This document shows, in pieces, positions 9,060 through 23,800 of a stretch of 64,000 nucleotides of DNA. The translations under genes were made by a program, and so were the position numbers. The notes under the pieces were generated by a model that ran no database searches, was not told the origin of the DNA, and saw only the letters and a program-made list of their open reading frames with translations. Numbering within the stretch: position 1 is the first letter of the stretch; every line of letters begins with the position of its first letter. This DNA comes from Balanoglossus misakiensis (Eukaryota > Hemichordata). The stretch lies in NCBI GenBank assembly GCA_040954595.2, contig CM082578.2:4588001-4652000 (forward strand), in the 5' to 3' direction.

Positions 9060-12000
9060 CTGACATTCAACAAAAATAGCAGCGATTTCAACATGCTTCG
9101 AGAAGAACATGAATATAGATTTCGAACAAATCTGCCACTAGAAAATGGTGCTTTTAAGGTGTTAATATAATTCTTAGTGTTTCATAAAATTACGATTTTT
9201 TGTCAAAATTGAAAAAAAAAATCAATTGTTTCTCATGGAAGCTAATAACGATCGATCGCAGACATTTTGACATACCTGATGAATGAATGACGGCGTTACG
9301 TTGTGCCAAAGCACGGGCAAGTGCTCCAGCCATACCCGTCTCAGCAACCTGTTGAGGTTTTTCTCCTTGTTCAACCTGCAACCGACCAGTGATTTGAAAT
9401 TGTATTTAAAAGAAAATAATACCATGTCAGAATGAAATTATATTTCTCACCGATACCGTTTCTGTTTTGGTAAAACGTGTGTATTGCCAGAATTGTTATT
9501 GTGGCCTTCGATTCAATTGTCAACAATAATAGTGGCCGCCACAACATATGTAGGCTATACTGTAAAGTGGAGTATTGGATATTCTACCACCCTGTAGGAA
9601 GTACAGAACAACAAACTGCATTTATATGCAAAACGATGCTGAACAATTATCCAAAGTCAAAGCTGGTGTCCCTTTGACGGGAAAGAGGTTTTAACGTTTG
9701 ATAGTTTGTTCATCATTTTTGTTCTGCCGAAATGCTTAGTGTAATTCTAAAGCGTTTTCATTGAAGCGCCAGGTATCATCATGTTAGTCAATGTATATTG
9801 CCAGATTATCCATCCTTAGTTTGCATCAAAGGGATTGCTGGTGTAACATTTTCTAAGGGCATTTTCATTTTATATGAAGTACGGTGATTTCTTTTAATCC
9901 CTTGAACACCCGTGCTGATGATAAACGCCTCGAATGCACACAAAGAACGTGACTGATATACATCTTACGGTTTTAAGAGTGAATCCCCCTCTTATCTGAG
10001 ACAGAAGGTTCGATCTTGGGTCTGCAGGAAGCGCTGCTCTTTGTTCACTGGGGTCGACTCGTTTAAGTGTGGCACCGCTCTGAATCTGGCTTAGAAGTGC
10101 TCCACGTGACTGTCCGCCATCTGTTTCAGAAATAGGGGTGGGCGGTGGCCCTGGAGGTGGCGGGGGAGGGGGAGCCCCTGCCATCGGTGGAGGGGGAGGC
10201 CCTGGTGGAGGAGGGGGAGTACGACCTCCCATGGAGGCTGGCGGCGGCGGAAATGATTCTGAACGTGCCCCCGGTATTCCTGGAGGAGGAGGCTGCGACA
10301 CGCCTCTTGATGTTGGTGGCGGCGGCGGTGCTGCAGCTTTCGTCCTAGAGATTGGAATCTGTGGCAAGGCACCCCTTCCAGGTGGTAGTGGTGGTGGGGC
10401 ACTTCCACGTGGTGGAGGAGGCGCCCCTCCACTCCCGTGGGGTGGAGGTGGCGGTGTGGTCCCTACTATTTCTGGCGGTGGTGGTGGTGGCGGCGCGCGA
10501 GCTGTCGAGGGAAAAGAAACACGTGACTGGTTAATGCCGAGGAGCAGTGCTCCTCACCTATTTCAAGAGATGTGTCTGTGGTTAGTGTGCACTTGGGGAG
10601 AATTAAAGCCCCAATATTTGCCATTTTTTAAAGATAAGTTGCGTGATTTTACTTTCGGACTTCGAATAGCTCATTTAAGTGAGTTAAATGGTGGGTATAT
10701 GTTAACATATTATCTACCTCAAATTGTGACCGTACATTTAAATGTTGAATAATAAACGGGTGCCACACTTGTGTTTATTCAACTGCCCATTGCAATACAT
10801 ACACAATAATCATGGTATGCTCACACGGGGTTTAGAATCCCCACAAAGTCCAAAAAGTTTCATTTGTCGACTAAAGATAAGGATAAAAAGAAGATTGAAG
10901 TGTATCAAAAAGTATGGCAAAAGTGGCAGCTTTTGGGGATTTAATCCAGTCTGATCAATGTACTCATTAGTACATACCGACCAATGCGTACAAACACATT
11001 AAAGGGACAAAGTCTCTCTCTCTCTCTCGCTGCTCTTTTCCCATTAGGCACCGTTTGTGTTATTCTACATGTGAGATATAATGAATCAATGATCGACCAC
11101 ACACAACTTCCATCCCGAATCGCCAAAATGAATAATCGGTCTCTACCCTTTATTCGTTTTGGTGAGATTTATACTCGCATATCCTACAAACGGGATGGAA
11201 GTTGTGTGTGTTCGAACGTTGATTCACTATATACCCACACGTAGAATCACATAAGCAGTGTCTTGTATCAAACATAATGGAAAAAGGGCATCGAGAGAGA
11301 CTTTGTCCCTTTAAAAAAAACTCGTGGTTTACTCCATGTATAACTTATTTTGCATCCGGTGACAAAGTGACTAATGAAAGGTAATGATATGCACTTCTAT
11401 GCATTAAAAATTCTCTGTAACCATGTTATCAACACGTGAACGCTTTCCAATTCCCATAAAAGACCCCTGCAATCCATCACACATATGATTTCGGGTGTGG
11501 ATTTTCTGTAAGGTTACCGCTTTCTCCTTCTGTTTTTAATGCACTTTGCAGGTGATCGAAATTACAAATACCGACCACTCACTGCTTCTTACAAGTTTTG
11601 ATAAACGGAGAGGCCATTTTCTGTACTTGGGGTTAATTCATGTTCGACGGACTTTACCTCGCTGGCTTCGGTCTTTCTTCACTGCCTCCAAACCCCCCTG
11701 GCTTTCAATGAAGTCGTGGATGAATTTGGACATGTCTTTATCTTTGAGCTGTGACTCAGATATTCCAACGTCATCAAAGAGTGCCTTGACGTCGGGGTCC
11801 AGAGACTCTGTCTGAAAACAAGAATGAGTAGAGTGGGGTATTAAATTCCGTGACGTAGTTTTAAATAGTGGCTGTGTAACGCGCATGTCACAAATTACTG
11901 ATATGCCTTTGAAATATGAATTTTAGAGGATATGCATCTAGCAACGTAAACCTTTGTTTCACTACAATATTATGGTGTATGTGTGAGTAACGTTGATTTT

Positions 12001-14731
12001 TAGCTCAGTCTTGTGTTTACCAAAAAAATTATGTTGTGCCACTTTATGGCTGTCTGTTTGTGACGTCATCGATAGCTCGAGAACAGTTAGTGTCATGCAA
12101 ATGCATGTCTGATAAGTATATTGCAAAATGTAGCGTGTATATTAATGAAGTTGCCCGGTGCGACATTTTTGTGTGATAATATTTCCACCATGAAGAAAAA
12201 CGTTGCATCTAGTGCTTTAAATTACCAGATGTGTCATTATGTGGAACTTGCATGATGAAATATACTTGTATGGAGAGATTTCAAGATATATTAACTGTCC
12301 ATTTGCATATTTGATAAACTTTACATTATAAGCGCTGTTATTCGAATTTGGTGAAATTTTCTAAAAATTCCTGGAATACAAAGATGTGATTGTGCCTACA
12401 TTCTGCCACTTGAAGATTAAGCGTCTTTTGATGATACATTAATATGATCATAGAAATTTGCAACCAAGGGGAAACAATCCCTAAAGTTTTCATCAGGTTT
12501 TACATAACCTGTCACAAATAACACGTTCCCATGTGGCGCGTTGGTGGTCGATTTCTGCTTCGTACAGAAATACAACACGTCACAACTGAAAAAGTGGCCC
12601 AATCAAACGAACAGAATGAATTCTCTGACGTAAGCAATGCTGCTCGGGGAGAGATGTCTTCAGTCAATGAGATTATTTGTACGATTGCCGACTCTTTTAT
12701 TCAACTCGTTCAAATTACGGCAACAGACTACTGTGCCGGGTGACAAAATCACCTAAATTATTCGGTTTTACAAATGGGCCACATTTGATTTTTGATTGTT
12801 AAATTCATTGCAGGTTACCAAATACAAGTTCACACACTTACGTCAAATCCTTTGTCAGGATCCCAACCAATATGACCAACATGCCTGCAAAGTCAATTGC
12901 AAGGTGTCATTTTTTGGCAATCTCTGAAATCTTTAAATTCATATTCATTTCCCCCTTTCAACTAGGAAATGTATGTCTTAGCTACGCGAATTTTGGTTTC
13001 AAATTGCGATAAATAAAATACCAACAATAACTACAACAACAACTAGGTCCCATTAGCTCAGCAGTTTGGAGAGTAAACGAGAATTTTTGTACAACAAAGA
13101 CGAAATTATCTCGAAGTGTTATCATAGCTTGAACATATGAAAACATCTCCGGCAACTGGAAACCAGAACAAATTCCAAGGGAATAATTCAATCGGTTTCT
13201 TATGTTTACCAAAAGTGACCTAAGCAGTCGCCGAAATGTAATTGAAATTTCAGCTCACTTTCAAGAAATTCAATTAGGCCTATGATCATTCCTATTGGAA
13301 CCTGGGACTAAACTCAAAAACAATCAGTCATCTATCGACGTGAGTGAATATTTATCGGTAACAGAAGAACGAAATCAAAAGCCCCATCATTGAATACTTA
13401 CCTGAATTCGCTTGGAAGTCCAATGTCGAATTTTGTCAGTTTTTTTCCTTTCTCCTTTTTCTTTTTGTCTTTTTCCTTTTTCTTGGTTGTAGTCACAGTT
13501 TCTACTGGCTTACTTACTGTCACTGTGTCTGAAATGCCAAATGACATCGTCACTTAAATCGTTTCTAAATTCCGTTTCACATGCAGTATTAATTTGACAC
13601 GGACAACCTAAGGACCAATTGTCTTCTATATGTACCATTGTCAGTTCTCTAAGTCTATATAATGACTACGGGTTGATGAGCCACACCCTTCTTTCTACGC
13701 AAGATTTTGTTGAAGATCCACATTTCACTAAAGAACATTCATTTTCTTGCAATCCTGCCGGTACCATGATTGCAGCATTTTGTGACACAGACAACAAACT
13801 TATTCGGTTTCAATCCTATTAGTATTTCTCTACTTTCCCTGAATAAATGCCTGTGGTTGTGGTGAATTTGTCTGTATCTAATCCTTTTTGCAAAGCGTGC
13901 CGGCGCCAGTTTATTTGAAGGCCCAATGGCTGCCGTGCTGCATGATTTTCATGATTTCACTTTCATGACTCCAATTCCAGGCTTACTGGCGGTTATACAC
14001 ACATATTATTTTCCTCTGGTTGTATCTGTACATTTAAACATGAACTTGTTCAATGAAACCGCACCCGTTTATTCAGCTACTCAATGCACAACTATCACCA
14101 GATCAAGGGGTGAACGCATGAGTATTAGAATCTCTACAAGTTCAAATCGGTGTCGTCTGTTGATTGAACACCACTCAAACGTGGCAGTCACTTCAATAGG
14201 ATAGAACTGGACTTTATCGTGCTTAATACTTACGCATTGGTGAAGCAGAGGTTGGTGATATAGCTGATGGCGAAATTGGTGATATGCCTGGCGGCGCTTT
14301 CATCGCACCGGCTTGCCGCACTGTATTCTGTCGCCTTCTCTCTAAAGAGTTAAAGGTAGCATAAACTCTTCAGCGTCCATTTCACATTTAGTTTTTTAAT
14401 TTCTTCTAAATTTTGACATCCAAATCATTAGTTCGTGTTACTTTTAGTAATACACGTAGTCACAAGCTACAGAGACATATAAGCCAATCCATCCGCCCTT
14501 TTGAAAAAAAAATCACATACAATCTAATATGCATCTACACACCGAATATCAAGGTTAAACATAGGCCAAAAGCGGCTCTCATGGTTTTTACACATACATA
14601 CATACATACATACATACATACATACATACATACATACATACATACATACATACATACATACATACATACATACATACATACATACATACATACATACATA
14701 CATACATACATACATACATACATACATACAT

Positions 14732-14818
<87 letters not shown>

Positions 14819-17800
14819 TATGCCAACACTGTACATCAGTCACAATACGGTTAAATATTTCACTGGCAGTGTACACTGCATGCAGTCACAATGACATGTC
14901 ATATTTTTGATGACATCACCATGCCTATTAAAGCTTCTTCTCGCTCCCACTTGAATTCACTGTACTTAGACAGTTGGTTCATTTTACCTATCATTTTGGT
15001 TGATTACTCTTACAATGGTGATTACATCTCTTCTAGAGAAGGACAAATGCCCTCGGCTTTGAATCATGTGATCTTCTGTACCATGTCTTATCTCTCAGTC
15101 ACAAGCCGCTTCAAAGCCTTTGGTAAATTATACTTATTTTATTTCATATATTTTCTATTTCGGAAGATGTAAACGTTTACAGCGGTCGAATTTATATGAA
15201 CAGATCCAAATTCAGTATACTGAATGCTAGCCTAAATACAAATTGTACCTGATTGTGGCATGGCAGTATGAATGCAAACTTCTCCAAGTTACAATTATCC
15301 ATAATTACAAGAGATCAATTCTACTATGCACGGAAAAACCTTGAGGCAAAATGCCGCCTCAACTCCAACCGAAAATTGCACCAAAAATATATATCATTGA
15401 GTATTGACAATAATGGTAAGACACCTTGTCTATGAAGTGAACGACCGCAGAAATCAGCTGAATTGAAAATACACTTGGACCCGCAACGCCAAGATTTACA
15501 CTCGTAAAGATAGGGGCTTGACTGACTTAAGTAGTACTTCATGGTAGAAAGTGTATGATATTGACCCAGACGATATATATTTCATTGAAATTCTAGCTAA
15601 ATAAAAGCTATGTGAATACCAAACAGTGCAACCTATGCCCAACTCCTCTCCAATATACATTCACATCACCATCTACACATGGATATGCAAAACCATGGTG
15701 GAGTGACCGTGGCAAAGCTGCCCACCCCAACCAACATTCAATTACCTGTGTACATGCATATAAGCTGTCTCCTCCTTGTGTTTCCGCCAGCTTAGTCTCA
15801 TGATGAGTGAGTCCAGTGACTCACGAAACAACGTTTTAGAGATTACATGTATACCGCCTTTCGTTTCTCCATCTACCCTTACTTTATATCCCGCTTTTAA
15901 GTATCGAGCACTTTTTATCGGACCAGTCGAGGTGACCGGTGGTGTAGTTGGGACTCCAAGGTTTTCACTGTGGAAAAATATTTGAAAATTGGCAGCTATA
16001 GGGGCTTAAAAGCTTCTTCTCGCTTCCGCTTGAATTTACGCTTCTTAGACAGTCTGTGCATTTTACCTACACGAAATTGAAACCTAAATATCTGAGTATG
16101 CAGGAAACTGGAACCGCCCGCATGCTCCATAAGCAAGCTGCTCAAAGCAATTACCCCTTGAAACTCTACTAGCATGTATATCTTTCTTCTAAAATGAAGA
16201 AAATTATGATGATTTTTAGAAATTCAAGGCTGGGAAAACTTACTTTGCAAGGCTTTTTTGTCACCGTTTGGTTGATTACTCTTACAAATGGTGAATTGTG
16301 TTCACTGTGGAAAAATATGTGAAATTTTGCAGCTGTAGGGGCTTTAAAGCTTTTTCTCGCTTCCGCTTGAATTTACGCTACTTAGACAGTCGGTGCCTTT
16401 TTACCCATCATTTGGTTGATTACTCTTACAAAGGGGATTACATCTCTTCTAGAGAAGGACAAATGCCCTCGGCTTTGAATCATGTGACCTTCCGTACCAT
16501 GTTTTATCTCTCAGTCACAAGCCGATTCAAAGCCTTTGGTAAATCATACGTTTTTATTTCATATTTTTTTTGTATTTCGAGAGATGTAAAGGTTTACAGC
16601 GCTCCTAAAGAGATACATTTATATGTAAATATTCAAATTCAGTATACTGAATGCTAGCCTAAATACAAATTGTACCTGATTGTGGCATGGCAGTGTGAAT
16701 GCAAACTTCTCCAAATTACAAGATATCAATTCTACTATGCACGGAAAAACCTTGAGGCAAAATGCCGCCTCAACTCCAGCTCCAACTTTACAGGTGTGTT
16801 TCGTAGTGTATGTGCAGTGTGGAGGGGTTATACAGCTATTGGGGATTTGCGTGCACATGGTAAGCTAACGCGAAAGTGTCAAGTTTTTAATAATCGATCT
16901 CAAGATAGCTACTATATAACCGCTATACACGTTGGTATAGCAAAAACTGGGTCACAATGCGTTACATGGTACTACTGCCCGTCTGTGTATTGAGTGCTGA
17001 CCTCCCTGGCTTTTGAGCGAACCACTCTCTATACGAGCCGCAGCAGCAACAAGTCTGAGTGTATATTTGAGAAAAACTCATCTGCGAAAAGACTTGATAC
17101 CGAAATGAAGCCGTCTGACATTACAAACGCACATCTGATGAACAGCAACAGAAAGTATTAAGCAGAATTGTGCACGGTATGCGGGTGTTGTTACATAGTA
17201 AAACAGCCAACCTTGTTACATGTCGGTTTCTATATGTAGTCAAGCATAATCGAAGCGAAACGTTTTTTTTTGTTTTGCGTATCGGATTAACGTAAGGCTA
17301 ACTTGGGGATAATTTGATTTAGTATAATTTTGTAGAAATTGTACTGAATTTATTAATGGATAAAAGTGATTGTAACGTTAATATGATTTTAAGTACAGTT
17401 GTATATGATTTCTATTGGCTAGTCGATATCTTAGGAAGCACATATGAAAATATCAGCCTTGAAGACGTCGACCAATCAATTTCATCATTTACCAACACCA
17501 CACACAAACACATATATATATATATACCTCAAATCTGTTATACTTACTCTAGACGAATCTTTTGAGGGAAGATTTTCAGGGAGCACTCAACAAGCCACTA
17601 ACATAGGTGAATCACGCAACTGACTGAAGAAAACACTTGTTCTCAATTGTGGTAAGTATACTCAACTACACGCGGGTTTTCAATGACACGCAAATGCATA
17701 TACACTTAAAATGCATTTACTTTTGAGTCGAATCAAAGCTCTAAAATTCGACTATGTTTCTCAGCATGCAATTGTTGCTCTCAGCGTCGTGCACGGCGAC

Positions 17801-20800
17801 TGTAACAGCACCGCAGATAATGCTCGTATTTGTATTTTTGGAACAAGCAGGTGGAAAACGATAATCACAAAAAAGTACTAAAACTGATCTACATTGTATG
17901 CAACGTAGCGGTATATAAGTCGTTGATGAAGACTTCGAGTAAACTTCACAGAGTCAAACATAATAGTAAAACGTACTCTGATGTCTTGATATGTTTATGT
18001 TTGCATAATATTGGCTACTTGTTATGATTTTGCGTGATTACGGACATCGGGTCGCTCTACTAAGTGTTTCGGGTTTGGTCTGATTTTGAGTCGGGGTGTG
18101 AAATGGCTGACAAGTATCAGAAATCACCACAAGTCAATTTTGCCTTATTTTAAATTGTTTCTTTCTGGGTGTTATTCCAGATTGAATGACGCATACATTA
18201 TGAAAGCAGTCTGGTGTTTTTGCTGCTTGGTTTTAATCATCAAAGGAGATACGATGATGGCGTGGACGCGTACAACTGATACAGGCTATGGAACGACACC
18301 CTCGAGTTCCACTGGAATGACGAACAAGAAACATGATGATGACTTCACGAGCGCGTCTGTCGCAAAACCATCTCGACAGACCCCCAGAATAATCACGAAG
18401 ACCGTGCCAATATCTCCACTAAGCACTACACCCAAGCCCAGCGTAGCCTCAGACCTAGCGACGGGTCGTTCTACATTGCAGTCGACAACGATTGAAGACT
18501 CTTTCGTCCCCGGGAGGCCTCTGACAACAACCAGTCAACCAAAGTCCCACGGAACGGAAACCTTAACGACTACGGCGAAATCCTTCTCATCATCATCAAT
18601 GACACGTTCCCGACCGCCAGTGACGTCAAGCAGCACAGCCGCGCCAACTCTAGCTCCTCGAAATTATTTTTTGGATTCAGAGTCACTGCAGTGCCGTTAT
18701 CCAGACACGGGATTTCGTATGGACTCGTGCCTCACGCCGAGGGGCCTTGTTTGCAACGGCCCCGCCACCGTGAAACTAAGGTATTATGACAATACAATGT
18801 GTAGCTGTGAGCCTGAATGCTTAGTGCGTGAAGACTGTTGTCACGATTACATAGACAGATGCTTTGGTGACAGTCGACAGGTGCCTGACCCGGATGAAAT
18901 ATGGCTGCCAGAATATTGTATGCGCATTAGAAGTGGGCGTGACGTCATGGCGACGCGCAAATGTCCAAGAGACTGGCCACACGAGAATGTCCGACAACAG
19001 TGTGAAACCGCCAGTGGTAAGACCAATGTTACTTTTCTCACTTTTTGTCAGGTTGAACTTTTCGGCTCAGCTTTGCAAAACATCTAAGCAATGCACGTTA
19101 AATGTGCCCGTCTGTCACGTCGGCCGACAATCTCAGTGATTAAAATCAGATGTAGGGTACGGCGATGTCACACACCTACATGTATAGTGCATGAGAAACT
19201 TGGCACATCATACGGGCGAATTCACACCTTGGAAATGTAGTTACATCCAAGCATAAGCCCGCATTCTAAGTTTCTTTGTCCCTTGCTCGGAATTGTAACT
19301 GTGAAGTAGAGTCTTTGTATAATTCTTCAGCTTGGGCTATCAGTATTGTATCTTTGTCTTGTTCACAGCTTGGGCGAAGAACAATAGTGGTTTTGTACAG
19401 ACCCAACGCGGGAATTTTGATGTGTTTTAAAATGATTCTGTTTCTTAGTGAATTAGTTAGTTCAGATCGACAATTCTAGGATTGTCCTGTATGTACACGG
19501 CTGGCCTACTGAATAAAGTTGTTGTTTTAAGGAGGATTCGAATCCGAAGAGTAAAGTGACTAATTCCGATTCAAGGGCCTTGCTAACAACGTAAAAATGT
19601 ATTTTGCATTTTTATGACAGATGCGTCCATTTTGGATGTGACTCCAATGATTGACTCTGTCGGTGAAGTGGTATACAGCAATATCTACTGCGCTATTTGT
19701 AATGGTGTGAATGAATCAAGCCTACATTTTTCGTCGTTAGAGTGGAAGTGCCCGATTCAAACAGCAACGATGCACGATTTTGGGACCAATATTTCCTCTT
19801 CTATCTCCTTCGCGGAGTCATCCCAATCGTGTTCAAGGATGCCGAAAATCGATGACAGTCTCAGGCACGGTGTAACTGAATGTTTCACGCCCGTTGACAC
19901 CTGCCGTGCTGATTACCACAACGATACAATTGTTGATCTGTGTCGCAGATATTCAGCAGTAATTGGGGTATCGATTGCAGGTAGTAGAGTTGGGGGAACC
20001 AAGTATTACAAGAACATTCATTGCGCAATATGCAATGGCGTAATTGACATATATCCTCAATATACACGATGCGGTTTACCTCCACTGGAGAACATACACA
20101 ATGTCGGTGAACAAACCCCCACATTTGACATACTGTTCGACTTCAACGCACAGGGAGAACATCGACTGTCCTCTGAAAGTGAAACCCTTGTTCTTCAAGA
20201 GCAATGGAACTGCGAACACGACCAAATCTTTGATATGCTCCAAGGAAAATGTGTTTTGAGACCAATTTTTGATAACTACAATTTAGGCATGGTAACGTTG
20301 AAAACGAATCCTTTATCAGAACGGGCAGAGCTAAATGACTCCTTTGTAATGTCAGCTCACGATAAACACACCGCCATTTTGCTCACTTTTCGCGTTTCTT
20401 TGCCGTCGGCAGTGGAAGCCTGTGATTTGTTCAACCTCGAAAAAACAGTGACGTCACTGATACGAAATCTGTCTGTTATTTACACACACAACATTTCCAA
20501 CTCACATTACAATTGTGACAGAACAGAGGATTTTGATGATCTACTTGTAACTGTGTCTCTCCTTGTTTACGTTGAATCAAATATTACAGATGATTTTCTC
20601 CCAACAGCGTGTAAAACAACCTGGTTTCAAGTAGGCTCAGAATTACTGATGATGGACTTTATCGTTAGGTCGGTCACTTTTGAAATGTTGAAACCCAGTT
20701 GTAGCAACAAAACCGATCAAGTCACATTTGAGAGTCGCACATTTAAGTACACCAACACGACTGTAAATGAAGACTTGATGGCTAATGTAACATGGAAGTA

Positions 20801-23800
20801 CAGCTCCCAATTATTTGTGTCTAAATCATGCCATTACACACATAAAAGTCCAACCTCACCAGACATACAGCTAATGGTCACAATGTGCAAATCTCCCAAC
20901 AGAAATGTTGACGATTTTATAACGAGTTGTACAGGAGTGATTTTGAGATTTTCTGAAGGCAATTTCCGTGTAAGCGACGACGTTCTTTCAGTTGAATCAT
21001 CGGTATATCCAAAGGAAAAGTTTGTTCTATCAAAAGACCGTTCCCAAGCCTTCGTATGTCAGTCCAAGAAAAGAATGACCACGTTTTGGAACAAGAAGTC
21101 AAAAACAAAACTGAAACAGCTATTAACGCTTGTTGGCTGTATTCTGTCCATAGTCTGTCTTTTTGTCACAACCATCACAATCTCTCTTTTCAAACAGATG
21201 AGAACACGTCCAGGAAAGATTATACTAAACTTGGCCATAGCTCTTTTGATCGCACAGCTGTTGTTTATCACGGTCTTAGACTGGACAGCGATTGCATGGC
21301 TGTGCAAAACAGCTGCTATTGTTTCGCACTACATTTGGCTGGCAGCATTCTCTTGGATGAGTGTTATGGCCTTTGACATCGTGTACATGCGCACACAACT
21401 GACCTGGGCCGATTTGGGGAATAACAACATATTTGTGTACTACTGTCTGTATGCCTGGTTGCTACCATTCGTTTTCGTTGGAGTCTGTGTAGTGATCGAT
21501 CATACTGCTCCGTATGGTTTCCGAGTTGGTTACAGTGAGGGTCCTGTATGTTGGATCGGTCGGCTGACGCCTTTGATTGTCACATTCCTCGGCCCTGTTG
21601 GCCTCATTGTTCTTTTCAATGTCGTTTGCTTAATATACACTGTGTTCTCCTTGTTAGCGTCGGAAAGAGAAATGAAAAAGCATAGACAGACATCGTACAC
21701 GGCTCAACATGTAATCTTTTCTATCAAGATGTCTACCGTTATGGGGTTGACATGGATTATTGGTTTTGTGGACGGCTTCTTTCAGACCGATGTTTTGGAT
21801 TACATTTTCATCCTTGCCAATACCTTGCAGGGCGTTTTCATTTTCGGGGCGTTTCTGCTTCGCATGCGAACAGTCGGCCTGTATCGTGGGCTTTGTTGTA
21901 ACACTGAAGGAGACTCTAACACTGCGCGTACTGGCTAAGGTGCACGTGGGAATGCTAACTGTCATATCGGATTTTGCTAATTGTAACGCCCACTCTTTTG
22001 CCTCTCATCAATCCATTGTAGGCTAATTCGAGTATGGTCCATATTAGCTAATAATAAATCAAAGCGACCATTTCTGGCATCGATTATTTTTTGTGTCGTG
22101 TTTGATGAACTGTGAGCGGTCATCACATATGGCTGCACGTGAATTCTACCCTATGCGTGTATGTCCATTGGCGGATAATGCGCCCCCCCCCCCGAAAAAA
22201 AATGTGTTTTATGTCATTGATGAAACGTTCAATAATCTTTAGAAAGTCACAAATGAAACTGCTCCAATGTTTATGTAACAAAAAGAAAGTAAAGCAATTG
22301 TCGCCTTTATTCTATTACTGTAATGTATTTTTACGTTGTAAAATATCTTATTTGGTTGAACCTGAATTTTAGCTAAAAGATGTATAAATAATATTCTTTT
22401 TCAATGTAATCAACAAGACGTATAACCCTACATGGAACAAACAAGAAATACTTGATGACAAAAGCTTTATGAATTCATTAGTGGAAAATCTTAAATATTG
22501 TTGTATTGTAATTGGTTTAGCGAAATTTGTACAACTGGTAAATTTTCATATGCATGTAACAGATTTAAAATATCACGTGTACCAGAAAACTACCTCTCGC
22601 GGTTGTTAAAGTTCATAAGCATGCATGTGAAAACATTGGCAGGATTAAGTAGTCTGGTCCCCTGCCCAATAGCGCAGCAAGCGGTGGGAATGGGGCAGGG
22701 GACCAGACTAACGATTAAGGTGCTCATTTCATTATTTAAAAATAGAAACTGATAGAACGTTTAACATCAACAGAATGGACAGACTTTGCGTATTACGTTA
22801 GCGAAATGAGTTCGAAAATAGTATCACTTTGTTTAAATTTTCAATGTTTTAATGGTTTAAGAAAAACATGTGTTCATTTGACATCACACTTTGAATTTCA
22901 CATTTCATGTTACACAGAACAGATATTGAAATGTAAACTAATGTAAGGTCTGACATTAAAAACATTTTCACCTGTCATTTAATAATAATAATTATATCCG
23001 AGTTTGTATATTGGGCCGATGACCTGAAAATTCGCATTATAAAATACTCGACTTGCAACAACTTGATATAGCATTTAATGTCAAACATTGTGTTTATGAG
23101 AACGTTTGTTTTAGTTCCAATTTGTGGTTGACCAATGAACTCACCTGTATGAAATGATTGGATTAGATTGTATTCTCTTTTGTCTGTAAGAGTTCATTTG
23201 ATTCGTTTACTATATCCACGCACCAGATTGGGACTGTAATCCGTTTCTTTCTGTAAAGTGTTATCTGATTGGTTGATTTTTGCTCTCTTGAACATGAAAG
23301 GATTAGATTGTAATCTATTCTCCGTGAGATAGTTGGTCAGATTAGTCTATATTTAAGCAATAAAACACCCCCAGCCATGGTATACCACGAGATTTTGACC
23401 AGTTCACGACATATACGCACAAGCGATAGCGAGTGCGTATATGGAGTTGAACTGGTCAAAATCGAGTGGTATACCATGGCTGGGGGGTGTTTTATTGCTA
23501 TTATATTATGCCAGTATATTGAAACTTTGCATAAAACATGTTGAAAAGGCATTTTCTTTGACTATGATATATGACTGTGGTATGTGACGAATATATCACA
23601 GTCACGTGTCGTGTCTCGACCAATAAAATAGCGTGATTTACACCATCAATATACTGGTATAATATAATAGACTATATTCACCTGTGCATTAAATGATTAT
23701 TTATTGTAAAAGTGTTGTCAATAAATAAAAGTGTAACAAATGAAGCGAGCGCGTGAAGTATTTTATCATTATTATAATGCTGAAATAGCTGCTTCGTCTT

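Larger units (their letters stand above)
15780..19165 (+). repeat. right arm of the large inverted duplication
   Basis: Mirror image of about 823-2999. It includes the hammerhead-like motif at 15791-15845, then a 1.16-kb repeat insertion (15968-17128), then the receptor 5' flank and exon 1. Homology stops at the MITE terminus at 19139-19165. Confidence 0.8.

Noticed and set aside
9272-9290. CTGATGA at the end of WASP exon 10 as another hammerhead
   Set aside because: There is no stem II or GAAA downstream; it is coding sequence and intron donor context.
10138-10752. 204-residue glycine-rich frame on the plus strand
   Set aside because: It is antisense to the proline codons of WASP exon 9.
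14524-14910. Open frames over the CATA/CAGA repeat
   Set aside because: Microsatellite translation with no splice or start context.
20917-21307. Minus-strand frames opposite the seven-helix exon
   Set aside because: Shadows of the receptor coding sequence.
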